Positions 21,241 through 32,549 of a stretch of DNA of 64,000 nucleotides are shown piece by piece. Under the pieces are notes generated by a model, which saw only the letters and a list, made by a program, of their open reading frames with translations, had not been told where the DNA came from and ran no database searches. The stretch covers positions 15,694,029 through 15,758,028 of the forward strand of contig NC_080702.1 in NCBI RefSeq assembly GCF_030445035.2, written 5' to 3'. The position numbers and the translations under genes are program-made. Origin of the DNA: Dasypus novemcinctus (Eukaryota; Chordata; Mammalia; Cingulata; Dasypodidae). Each line of letters begins with the position of its first letter. Position 1 is the first letter of the stretch.

Positions 21241-23456
21241 CCTCACCACGTGAGAACCATGCCCCCTTCTACATCCATGACTCATTCCACATTTGTTGTT
21301 CGTTTGGTCTGTCGATTCCCTTGTCACATCACTCCTCGTTCCTCAGGTGGTGCGAGTGAGTGGACACACACTGCAGGTTCATATTCAGAACCTAAGCACA
21401 TTAGCTATGATACTTTGACCCAGGTCTGATGGGCTGATAGAGGCTCAGGGGCTTATCAGATTGTTTTCCTCCCCCTGGTGGGGATCATGTTTCACAGCCT
21501 TGAACACCCTCTTGGAAGGGACAGGCCTCTTTCCCATTTACAAAGAATGCTGCAGAATCCATCCTGGAGGTCCCATCTGAATTCCTATGTTAGCAGAGTT
21601 CTCTGGGTTTTCAGAGGGTCACCCCAGACTCACTGTGACATGGGCAAGGTGATCATGGAGCTCAACTGACAAATATATTCTGGCTACCTATATGTGTAGG
21701 GACATTGAAAAATTTAGCTTCGTTGGAGGAATGAAGCAGAAAAATTCCCTGCCTCTTGAGCTTGCATTCCACTAGGGAGTCAGACACCTACACTTGATCT
21801 CTTGAGCATGAGATATAAACAGCAAGTTGGTGTGATGCAGTCATGGCTCTCTGTAAGTATGGGCAAGTCCTCCTGGTCTCTCAAGGAGATGCGAAAACGG
21901 TATACCAATTAAAAATGTGAGTGGCCCACAGGTCAGAACAAAGGACTCCAAACTCCACAGTTGCATTGGAAATGTGCAGTGGATGTGGAGGTTGAGGAGT
22001 GGAGGTCCTATTCATGTGTCACAGAGATCTGATATTTCCCTTCTTGGTTTGATTTTTCCCCACCTGAACCATCCTACAAATGGGATCCATGGTCCCAGGG
22101 AACTAGATGTGTTGAGCAAACTGCTAATCACTCTGCCTGGATGTTCTGTTGAGGGAGCTGAGCTGTAGGCAAGGTGGGACAAGGCAGTGCCCATACTAAG
22201 AAAGAAATGGTAGGAAAAGGATGAGACACTCAGAGGCCTGCTTGAATAAGGCAGGTCTTCCTACATCGGCCTCAGGCTGAGGTACAGTTAGGACATGGAA
22301 AATGGGCAGGAGTTCCCCATTCACCAGGCATTTAAAAGCGCCTAGTTTTTGATGCAGAACATTGAGTAGAGCAGTCACTGCACTACTTCTTCTGTATTGG
22401 GGGCAGGGAAGACTGACAGATATGAGTCAAGGGTCTCTGATGTAGGCAAGATTCATTCAAATATTGGACATAAGCCTTCTATGATTGATAAGAGTCCTGA
22501 GTCCCCAGCTGTGGGACAGTCCACTACTGCCCAGTTTGACAGTTTGTGGAGTGGGTGCAGGACATGCAGGCCATACACAGCAGCCCTCCAGAAACACACA
22601 CATGGTTACCTTCAGAAGGGAATGTGGGTGGCCAGGGAAGGCCTCTCTGATCGGTGGTCTCCACTCCTCTCATAGTGCCTTCGACAATTTACTGCAAAAC
22701 TTCATGGATCATCCCCACGGGAGCTTTCCCCAGCACCAGGATGCTTTGATTCTCCAGGGCCCAATGACCTTCCTGCACATGAAAATGACATTTAAATGGC
22801 TGTCCTGTCCCGCTCGTGTCAAACCTGAGGCTCAGGATTCCAGGGAGTCCAAGCCAGAAAGTCAGGATATATGGGAGTGGATGCCTGTGAGCCTGAGCAG
22901 ACAGCGTGGGTGGTTACCCCAGGCAGGATTTCCAGGGCTGGGGTTGCCCAGGAGTAAGAGAAACTTCAGATGAGGCATCAGTTGAACCACTACCTACGAA
23001 AGTTTCCTGGTTTTGAGGTGGTAGGTTTAGGTTTTTGTCATCTGAAAAGATTGAGGCTATTTTCTGCCTTCTAAAAGACATCTGGAAAGGATGTCAGGGT
23101 AGGGAACCCTTTTCCTCTTCAAATTGCAGTGTCAACTCTATGGCCAGCTCCATGGGTGGTGGTGTCTCCTTCTCCAAACACACCAAAGGGCAAAGCAGCA
23201 CCTACAGAGGTGGAGCTCCCTAGGGATTTTGTACCATCTTTGTGGTAACTGCCTATTTCACGGCTATTTCTAGGGTCCACCCTACATCTGGCCACAGCTC
23301 TAAGAGCATTTGACAGGAATCCTTCTGGGGTTGAGAAGATCTCTGAGCAGGTTGTCCTCACTGCGACCTGGCCAGAGGAGCCAGAAGAGAAGCTTGTGTC
23401 CTTCCACCTGGGCAAGGAGCGCCCTTTCTCCTGTGTGCTTCCAATGCATCATCAAA
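21241..23456 (+). repeat. Tandem duplication, copy 2 (about 2.2 kb)
   Basis: Homologue of 19006-21240, ending where L1 sequence starts (about 23465). The exon-like segment begins at 22676 after acceptor ctcctctcatag. It carries a stop about 25 codons in and a weakened donor (gtcagg), so it is more decayed than copy 1. ORFs on both strands here (for example 22485-22973) are not conserved in copy 1. Confidence 0.8.
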
Positions 23457-23927
23457 CCTTGAGGCTAACAGGATAATTTTCTGAAGTCCACCTACAAGAG
23501 TAATGAGAAAATTCTTAGAGAAGAATAAAAAAAAACAACACCATGCAATACATTTATGGGAAGGAGTAAGGCACTGCTGATTGGGAAACATATAGCTATA
23601 AATTCCTACATTAGGAAACAATAATATCAAAGCAATAACCTAACTTCTTATCTTGAAGAAAGAGAATAAGCCAAACTTAACATTAGTAGGAGAAAGAAAA
23701 TAATAAAGATTAGAGTGGAGATAAGTGAGATAAAGAAAAGAAAAACAATTGAGAGGATCAATGAAACCAAAATTTGGTTCTTTGAAAAGATTAATAAAAT
23801 TGACAAACCTTTACCCAGACAAAGAGAAATGAGTGAGAAAAAGATGCAAATAACTATTAAAGGAATGAAAATGGGAACATTACCACTGACCTAACAGAAA
23901 TCAAAGGGGTTATAAGAGAATACTATG

Positions 23928-24292
23928 GGAAGCGGACTTGGCCCAGTGGTTAGGGCATCCATCTACCACATGGGAGGTCTGCGGTTCAAACCCCAGGCTA
24001 CCTTGACCTGTGTGGAGCTGGCCCATGTGCAGTGTTGATGCACGCAAGGAGTGCCCTGCCATGCAGGGGAGCCTTATGCGCAAGGAGTACACCCCATAAG
24101 GGGAGCCACCCAGAGTGAAAGTGCAGCCTGCCCAGGAATGGCGCCACACACACAGAGTTGATGCAGCAAGATGATGCAACAAAAAGAAACACATTCCTGT
24201 GCCACTGACAACAGAAGTGGACCAAAAAAAGAACACGAAGCAAATGGACACAGAGAGCAGACAACTGGGGTGGTGGTGGTGGGGTTAAAAAA
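23928..24292 (+). mobile_element. DAS-type SINE inside L1
   Basis: Starts ggaagcggacttggcccagt and ends in a purine-rich tail. Target duplication aagagaatactatg is perfect at 23914-23927 and 24293-24306. It postdates the L1 insertion it interrupts. Confidence 0.95.
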
Positions 24293-25292
24293 AAGAGAAT
24301 ACTATGAACATTCATATGCCAACTAACTAGATAACCTAGAGGACATGACAAATTCCTAGAAACATAAAAATAACCTGCATTAACTCAAGAAGAAATAAAA
24401 GCTCTTAACAGACCTATAAAAGCAAAAAGATTGAATAATCAAGAACCTCCCAACAAGGCCCAAGACCAGATGGCTTTAGAGAGAATTGTACCAAACATTC
24501 AAACAAGAATCAACATAAATCCTTCACAAATTCTTCCAAAAAAAATGAAAAGGTCGGGATTCTTCCTAACTCATTCTATGGAGCTAGTATTATTGTGATA
24601 CCCAAAACCAGAGAGCAACATCAAAAGAAAACAACAGAAACACTTCCCATATGAATACAGAAGCAAAAAATCTCAACAAACCACTGGAAAAGTAAATCAA
24701 ACTACTTATAAGGATTATAACTCATGACCAAAGGTGACATCCTAGGAATGCAGCAGTGGTTTCACATAAGAAAAAATCCATCCGATCACTTGAATGCCAC
24801 AGAGAAGGCTTCTGATGAAATCTACCATGATATCATAATAAAACCACTCAGAAAAATAGGAATAAAAGGTTACATCTACAACGTAATAAATATCAAAACT
24901 CACAGCTAACATCATAGTCAATGTGAGAAAGCATGAAAGCTTGCAATGGGAGACTGAAACCTGAGGTCAGGAACAAGACAAGGATGCACTCTTTTACCGC
25001 TTCTATTCAAAATTATCCTGGAAGTTCTAACCAGCGTAATCAGGCAAAAAAAGAGAAAGACATTGAAATCAGAAATAAAAAAGTAAAACTAACACTATTC
25101 TCTGATGGTATGTTCCTTCATATCAAAATTCCCCAAGTAGTCACAAGAACACTACCACAGAAAATTTAAAAAATTAGTAAAGTTGCAGGGTACAAGATAA
25201 ACCCTTAAAAAATCAGCTTTATTTTTCCATACCAGGAAAGAACTATCTGAAATGAGCATTAAAAACCTATTCTATTTGTTGCAACATCTACT

Positions 25293-25935
25293 TTCCAGTT
25301 CATGGGCCTCACCCTGGTAAACTAACAGGGAGGAGAGGATGGACAACTACCATACAAAGGAACTGAGAGAGTCTACAACTGCAAGCATCAGAGTGTCATC
25401 CATCAGCCATATGGAATTGAAGCCACCTCACAATTAGAGGTGGAATAGCTATCACCATCCCAGAACCTGGGCAATAAAATATGGACCAGAGAAGACTTCC
25501 TGGTATTCTGCTACAAACTTATTGGTACTCTAGCAATGAAAGAAATTATATCATTAATGTGGAGACAGTGGCTACTGGAAGTGCTAAAGGCAGGGAGAGG
25601 GAAAAAGAGGTATAATATGGGGAAACTTTTGGGACATGGAATTGTCCTCAACGGCACTGCAATGACAAATACAGGTCATTATATATCCTGCCATAACCTA
25701 CAGAATTCAGTGTAAATTACAATCTAAACTATAATCCATACTTACTGGCAATGCTCCAAAAGGACTCATCAATTGCAATGAATGTACCACATTAATAAAA
25801 GAAGTTGTTAATGTGGGGAAGGGTGTGAGGTGTGGGGAGTGGGGCATTTGGGAATTCCTTATATTTTTTTCTGTAGCATTTTGTGAAACCTAAGTATCTT
25901 TGAAAAAAATAAAAAACATATTTTAAAAAAATTCC
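25293..25935 (+). mobile_element. L1 3' UTR fragment inserted into L1 ORF2
   Basis: An L1 3'-terminal piece with an A-rich end near 25905-25930. It is flanked by a diverged repeat of ORF2 sequence (attctatttgttgcaacatc and attccattcgctatagcatc), the probable target duplication. The same insertion at the same point occurs at 30740-31290, showing that the region was duplicated afterwards. Confidence 0.75.
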
Positions 25936-26500
25936 ATTCGCTATAGCATCTGAAAAAATAAAATACCTGAGAATAAATTTAAAGAATGAACTCTATATAC
26001 AATGAAAACTGAAAAACACTACAAAAAGAAATTAAAGAAGACCTAAATAAATGGCAAGATATTGTGTGTCCATGTTTCACATTGAATATTGTTACAATAT
26101 CATTACTACCTAAAATGATCTACAGATTAAATGCAACACCTATCAAAATCTCTGCAGCGTTTTTTTGTAGGAATGGAAAAAGTCCATCCTCAAATTCGTA
26201 TGGAATACAAAGGGGCCCAAACTAGCCAAAAACAGTCTCTCAGAAGTCTCTAACTATGTAAGAATAAGCAACCAGAATATCACCCCAAATTATATACCAT
26301 AACATATAAAGAACTAGAAAAATCTCATCTATTCTCCAGGGGATAAACCAATCAGCAGATACAGTGTCAAAAGAGCCACAAAAGGAATTATGATTTTTCT
26401 CAGTTATTATCTCTGCTCAAAGAGAAAGGTAAATACTCTTGGAATGAAAGAAAAGATAGTTCACAACAAAGAAACAAACAAAAAGTACATAAAAGGATAC

Positions 26501-29500
26501 TTTATACCTAGGTATAAAATATCCAGTTCAAGGACAAACAGCAGAATGGCGGCTGAGTAAGGAGATCCTAGAGTCAGCTCCTGCTAAGGGCAGTTAGTAA
26601 TCACACAGCTATCTAAAGCACCTGTTTGGGGGCTCCAGGAGACCAGAAGAACATCCTGCAACACCTTGGAAGGAATGGAAGGAGACTGTGCCTCTTCAGA
26701 GAAGACTATTAAGTAGAGTACTTCATGTCATGGAGGCTGGTGCTCATCCTCCACTGGAGGCACAAGCTGCCTCAGAAGCTGTTCTGTGGCTGGAATTGAA
26801 AGCTCCACTTCACAAAAATGGGGGAGGAAGAGACGGTTGGGCATTAACTTCAGCTATTGATGAGTAAATTAGACAGGCTAATGTATAATCCTAAGAACAG
26901 CTGAAGTCTGAACATGTCCAGGTCAGAAAGAAGCCAGGAGCTGCCATCTTAACTTCATACCTGGCAGGGGGTGGAGTGGGGTAAATTGAAATCACAGAGT
27001 TGGTAGGGACCTGCTTCTTTCCAGCCAGTCCAGAGGGCAGCTCTAGCATAAGCCCCAGCCCCAGCTCCAGCAGGGAGAAAGCTGGGGGGACCTGCACCAG
27101 CCTCTCCAGGAAATTATAGGCCATGCCACTGAAGTTGGTAATCATCTTACTTTGGCAGCACAAGCTGCCCCTGGAGCTATTCTGTAGCTGGGATCGGAAG
27201 CGCCATTTCCCAAAAACAGGGATAAAGAGACGGTTGACCACCAATATCAGCTACTGATTAGTAAATTCGGCTGGCTAAAGTATGACCCTAAGAACACCTA
27301 AAGTTTGAACTTCTCCAAGTCAGAAAGAGGCCAGCATCCAACATTTTGAGTCTGCCCCCAGCTTGGGGGGAAGCCAGCCTGACCGAAAATCACAGTGAAG
27401 GCAGGAACTAGTTTCTTTCACCCAGATTGGGCTGCAGCCCTAGGCTAGGTTTCAGTCCCACCTCTGTCAGGGTGGCAACTGGTGGGACTGGCCCAGCCTG
27501 TCCAAGTAACCGCAGGTACCTTTGGCTGGCACAGACTGAATAATCAGAAATCTACTGGGGCAAATGCAGTCACCCTGAGCCCATAATGCATAGATTGCTA
27601 CATACACCTGCAGCTCCATGCCCATCCCAAGCGGGGGGGGGGGGGGGGAAGGAACATGAAGCTTCATAATATTTTCTAGGAAACTATAGCATAGGCCTGC
27701 ATGAACTGGATTATTCTATGCACGTGTGACTCTGTCCTACCCCTGGCAAAGGAGAAAGTTGGGAGAAGCTTCATTGGTCCTTGGGGCAATGAGGGAAGCT
27801 TGAGTACCACAGCTTACATAACCAACTACATCCTTGGCTCCTACCACACAAGCAGCAAGGGAGAAAGGGCAGGAAGCCCTAATTTAAAGAGAAAAACTGC
27901 ACCCAGAATAAATAGTAAGCAAGATACCAAGACACCAACAAAAAATTACAATCCATACCAAGAAACAGGAAGCTATGGCCCAGTTAAAGGAACAATATAA
28001 GCCTCCATATGACATAAAGGAATTGAGACAACTAATCACAGATGATCTCCTAAATGAATTTAAAGGGATTAAGGATCTTAAAAGGACACTGGATGACCAC
28101 AAGAATTTAAAGCATACACAGAAAAATAGTAGACCTTATGGAAATGAGTGGTGCAATAAATTAAAAATACTTTGGAATCATATAACAGCACATTTGAGGA
28201 GGAAGAAGAAAGGACTGGTGAGCTTGAAGAAATGGCCTCTAAAAGTGAAGAACAGATGAAGAAAGGAAAAAATCAAGCAATCTCAGGAAAATAAATGACA
28301 GCAAGAGACATGCAAACAGCTGTGTCATGGGTGTCCCAGAAGGAGAAGAGAAGGGAAAAGAGACAGAAGGAGTATTTGAAGAAATAATGGGAAAAAATTT
28401 CCTAACCCTATTGAAGGGCATGGATATCTATGTCCAGGAACCACAATGTACTCCCATCTGAAAAAATCTGAATGGACCACCTCCAAGACACATACTAATC
28501 AGAATAAATGCCAAATTAAAGGAAGAATTCTGAGAACAGCAAAAGAAAAGTAATGTATACCTTATAAGGGATAACCCAAAAAGATTAAGTGCTGATTTCT
28601 CACCGGAAACCATGGAAACAAGAAGACAGTGATATGATGTATTTAAGATACTAAAAGAGGATAACCTTCAGCTAAAAATCTTATATCTGGGAAGACTGTC
28701 TTTCAAAATTTAGGGCTAGTTGAGAATATTCACAGATAAACAGAAACTGAGAGAATTTCTAACCAGGAGACTGGATTTTCAGGAAATACTAAAGATTGTG
28801 CTAGAGCCTGAAAAGTAACGGAAGGAGAGAGAAGCCTGGAAGAGAGTCTAGAAATGAAGATTTTATCAATATAGTAACTAAAAGTGTAAAAGAGTGGTGA
28901 AAATAAAATATGATAGATAACACACAAATATTCAGGAATAAACTTAACCAATGATGGAAAGCACTTGCATTCAGAAAACTACAACTCAGTGTTTAAAGGG
29001 AACAAAAAAGGCCTCAGTAAGTGGAAGAACACTCCATGGTCACAGATTGGAAGATGAATTAAAATTAAGATGTCAATGCTACTCAAATTGATATATAGAC
29101 TTGATGTAATCTTGATAAAAATTCCACCAGTATTTTTTAAAGAAATTGAAAATATGATGATCAAATTTATTTAGAAGGTTAAGGGGTCCTAAAGAGCCAG
29201 AAGCATTTTAAAAAGGAAAAGTGAAGTTGTAGGACTCTCATTTCCAGACTTTAAATCATATTACCTAGCTACGGTAATAAAAACAACATAGAACTGCCTG
29301 AAAGACACATAGGCCAATGGAACCAAACTGATTCTTCAGAAATATACCCTCACATGTATGGTCAAGTGATTTTTGACTAACCTGTCAAACCCACTCAGTT
29401 CTGGCAGAACAGCCCACTCAAGAGGTGGTGTGGAGAGAACTGAATATCAATAGCCAAAAGAAAGAAAGAGGACCCCTATTTCATACCTGATCCAAAAATT

Positions 29501-30710
29501 TACTAAATATGGTTCAAAAAACATAAATATAAAAGCAAAAACTATAAAGCTTCTAGAAGAAAATGAAGGAAAATATCTTCAAGACCTGGTGGTAGGTGGT
29601 GGATTCTTAATGGAGACAAAAGGAGGACTGTGATGCCTACTGATATTTAATCTATGTAGAAGTTGTAATTAGCTTTCCTGTAAAAGTGTGGAAATGTACA
29701 GAGTGGACGGTAACACATAGTGAGTTACAGCCAGTTCATAAATGGGGATGAAAATGGTAGTCTAGGGTTGTAAATGCCAATTGACAGAAAGCTAGAAAAT
29801 AACAGAAACTGAATAGCACTGAAAACCGAAGGTGGATGAGAATTGTGTTTGATGGTACAGATGCAAGAGTGTCCTTCCTTGGCTAGAGCAAAGGTACATC
29901 CCTATTTGATCATATACAATATGGGACTGAGGACAAACACAGGAAAAGCACAACTGGAGTGGCAGATGGACTATGGTTAGCAGTAATAATATAATATTCT
30001 TTCATTTATGTGAAAAATGTACTGTGTAGGTAATGGGGCTGTATGGAAAATATGTGCCAGATGTACACTATAGATGTGGTAACAATTGGATGATATTTTC
30101 TGCAACCAATATTCCACCATAGTGTGGTGTGTTGATAGAGGAGTTTTGTTTGGGAATTCTGCACAAGTGCACAATGGTTTTGTAAATTTACAACTTCTGT
30201 CATAAAAATATATTTAAAAATAATAATAGGGTGGGTTTGGGGGAAAATCTACCAAATGTAAGAAAAGGACTATAATAAATAGTAAGATTTTGAAAATATT
30301 CTTTCATAAACTATAACAAATATCTCACAACAATGCAAGGTATTGATGGAGGGTCGATATATGGGACCCTGGTATAATGTTACACGTTTGCTTTGTATGT
30401 TAACAATTTTTTACTACACAATTATTGTTTACGTATGTTCATATATAAATGACATAAAGATAACAATAGGGTGGGTTAGGGGAAAAATACTTTCATTAGT
30501 AGAAATATTTTGAGGAGGCTCTTGAATCATTACTTGAAAATGTTTAACAAGAATTCAAGATATTGGTGGTAGGGTGAAGTGTAGGAGTCCTGTATGATGT
30601 TATATATGTTTCTTCTGTAAGTTCATAACTATTAATATACATTTGTTGTTTATGTATGTTTATGTATGAGTGATACACTTCAATAAATTTTTTTAAAAAT
30701 AAAAAAAAAA
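26501..30710 (+). mobile_element. HAL1-like element (L1 ORF1 without most of ORF2), copy A
   Basis: A 5' UTR begins near 26520 ('agaatggcggctgagtaagg'). It is followed by an ORF1 remnant (27975-28890), a direct join to the last part of ORF2 (28925-29620), a long 3' UTR with an internal duplication, and a poly-A end (30695-30710). Endonuclease and RT are absent at exactly the same junction in copy B (about 40290), so the deletion is a family or ancestral feature. This is the structure called half-L1 (HAL1), reported in several mammals including armadillo as I recall. Confidence 0.8.
27975..28890 (+). pseudogene. HAL1/L1 ORF1 remnant, copy A
   Basis: ORF1p is the RNA-binding trimeric coiled-coil protein of L1. 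The first open piece (27975-28259) is Lys/Glu-rich with heptad-like spacing. Downstream text around 28330-28440 carries the L1 ORF1 'PEGEEKGK' segment and the C-terminal domain up to about 28800. Several frameshifts and stops separate the pieces, so no full protein is encoded. A paralogue lies at 38690-39280 and 40000-40260. Confidence 0.75.
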
Positions 30711-30719
30711 AAACAAAAA

Positions 30720-31700
30720 CAATTCCATTAATTACAACACCTACTCTCCAGATCACTGGCCATATAGGATTGAAGCCTCCTCTCAATTATAAGTCGAGTG
30801 GTCATCATTGCCATCCCAGAATCTTCAGGATTGGGGAATAAAATATGGAATAGAGGGACTTACTGGTATTCTACTATAGACATATTGGTATTCAAGCAAT
30901 GGAAGAAATTATATCAGTCGTGGAAATAGTGGTCACTAGAGGAGCAGAAGGTAGGGAGAGAGAAAAGGAGGTGTAATATGGGGTCTTTTGGGGGGCATGG
31001 AATTGTCCTGAATGACACTGCAATAACAGATACAGGACATTATATATCCTGCCATAACCTACAGAATTGAGTGGGAAAGAGTCTAAACTAAATGCTAACT
31101 ATAAACCATGCATAGTGGCAATGCTTCAAATGTGTTCATCAATTGCAGTGAATGTACCACACTAATGAAAGAAGCTGTTAAATGTGAGGAAGGGTGGAAG
31201 GTATGGGGAGTAGGGCATTTGGATACCCCTTATAATTTTGTGTAAAATTTTGTATAGTCTATGTATCTCCTAAAAGAACAAAAAATATATTAAAAACAAT
31301 TCCATTCACTATATCATCTAAAAGGAAAAAACACCTGAGAATAAATTTAACCAAAGAGATGAATAACCTGTACATTGAAAACTACAAAACACTACTGAAA
31401 GAAACTAAAGACCTAATTAAATGGCAAGATGTGACACCCATCTTTCAGATTTAATATTGTTACAATATCAGTATTACCTAAAGTGATCCACAGATTAAAT
31501 CCAATACTTCTCAAAATCTCTACAGCATTTTTTTGTAGAAATTGAAAAAGTTGATCCTCAAATTCATATGGAATGACAAGAGGCCCCAACTAGTAAATCA
31601 ATCTCTTGGAAGTCTACAACTATATAACAAGCACATGCCACCAGGACATCATCCAATATAATAAAACATGATATATAAAGAACTAGAAAAACCTGATCTC
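30720..31700 (+). repeat. Duplicated L1/HAL1 block, copy B, first part
   Basis: Collinear with 25275-26335, including the same L1 3' UTR fragment inserted at the same ORF2 site and the same following ORF2 text. A stretch of about 100 bp present in copy A (25310-25400) is missing. The alignment continues uninterrupted on the far side of the provirus. Confidence 0.75.
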
Positions 31701-31705
31701 CAGGG

Positions 31706-32163
31706 TGTTGGAAACTGAGGCACAGTGGCTTCTCCAGGAGAGACGTGCTGTCTCCATGGCTACACTTGCAATTTAAGGAATGTGGTAATTGAGAGTTCCC
31801 AGCAAACAGGATGAAGCTGTGAGAGGCTGAAAGAAAAAATGAGCACATAACATTTGTGTAGTAAATAGAACACTTAAACTTTGTACCTTGAGATAAGATT
31901 TTTTAATTCCTTAGACTATGAGTAATGCTGATGATTAACTGCATGTTGCTGCTTCTACCCATGTGGACTGGGGTATATATAGAGCTCCTTGTGAACAACA
32001 AAGTTGTCGGAGGAGTCATTAGCCCCTTGTGAACAATAAAGTTGTCTGAGGAGTCATTACTCACAGACCCCCTAATTCCAGCTCTCTCATTCTTTCTCTT
32101 TGTTTCCTTCTCCCTTTTCTCTTTCTTTCATTCCCGATACCCTTCAGGTCCAAATCTCCAACA
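31706..32163 (+). mobile_element. 5' LTR
   Basis: TGTTGG...CCAACA ends, a TATA-like 'ggggtatatatagagc' near 31970 and an AATAAA at about 32035. A segment of about 40 bp around the polyadenylation signal is duplicated in tandem (about 31988-32028 and 32029-32062). The first unit has AACAAA in place of AATAAA. The 3' LTR has a single unit. Confidence 0.93.
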
Positions 32164-32165
32164 TC

Positions 32166-32183
32166 TGGCACCCAATGTGGGGC
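32166..32183 (+). promoter_or_regulatory. Primer-binding site (tRNA-Lys type)
   Basis: tggcacccaatgtggggc lies two bases after the 5' LTR, as expected for a class II retrovirus. Confidence 0.85.
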
Positions 32184-32321
32184 CCAAAGAAGTTAGTGAG
32201 TCTTCCAAATCAGTATCAGAAACCGCAGAAAAGACCTCGTCGAGGGTCGTGTGACATCCAAAGCAGAGTGACTCAAGTCTTCTTTAAAGTAAGTAACATT
32301 TTCCGCGAAGTCACCGGGGTA

Positions 32322-32520
32322 ATGGGTAATCAAATGGGACGTGTGGAAGCATTATTCATTTGCATTAGGGAAAGTTAATGGGGTGCCTGTAAAAAGCTAT
32401 AAATTACTAGAATTGTTAGCTTTAATACAAAAGCATTGTTGCTGGCTTCAGCCTCAGGGACGTAACATTTTAAATTTGAAACAGTGGAGATGTGTAATGA
32501 AAGCTTTATGAAGGGCATAT
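32322..32520 (+). pseudogene. gag N-terminal remnant
   Basis: An ATG-Gly start, as in myristoylated matrix proteins, lies about 155 bp after the primer site and about 30 bp after a good splice donor. It is followed by matrix-like text with stops within 20 codons. Similarity fades at an A(26) tract at 32521-32546. Everything downstream up to env is unrecognisable as Gag or Pol. Confidence 0.45.
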
Positions 32521-32549
32521 CAAAAAAAAAAAAAAAAAAAAAAAAAGGA

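Larger units (their letters stand above)
23465..26500 (+). mobile_element. L1 ORF2 fragment, heavily decayed and interrupted
   Basis: The sequence follows L1 ORF2 from the region between endonuclease and RT (about 23480-23900), through RT (24300-25290), to the post-RT part (25936-26250). It is interrupted by a DAS SINE at 23928 and by an L1 3' UTR fragment at 25293. Numerous stops and frameshifts leave only scraps such as 24724-24909 and 24933-25169. The end, 26230-26500, may already belong to the 5' UTR of the next element. Confidence 0.8.

Noticed and set aside
27630..27652. Long G run as a G-quadruplex regulatory site
   Set aside because: A simple homopolymer within an L1/HAL1 5' UTR, absent from the paralogous copy; its length may also be an assembly error.
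32521..32546. A(26) tract as the tail of a retrotransposed element inside the provirus
   Set aside because: I could find no element body before it and no target duplication on its sides; left as a simple tract.
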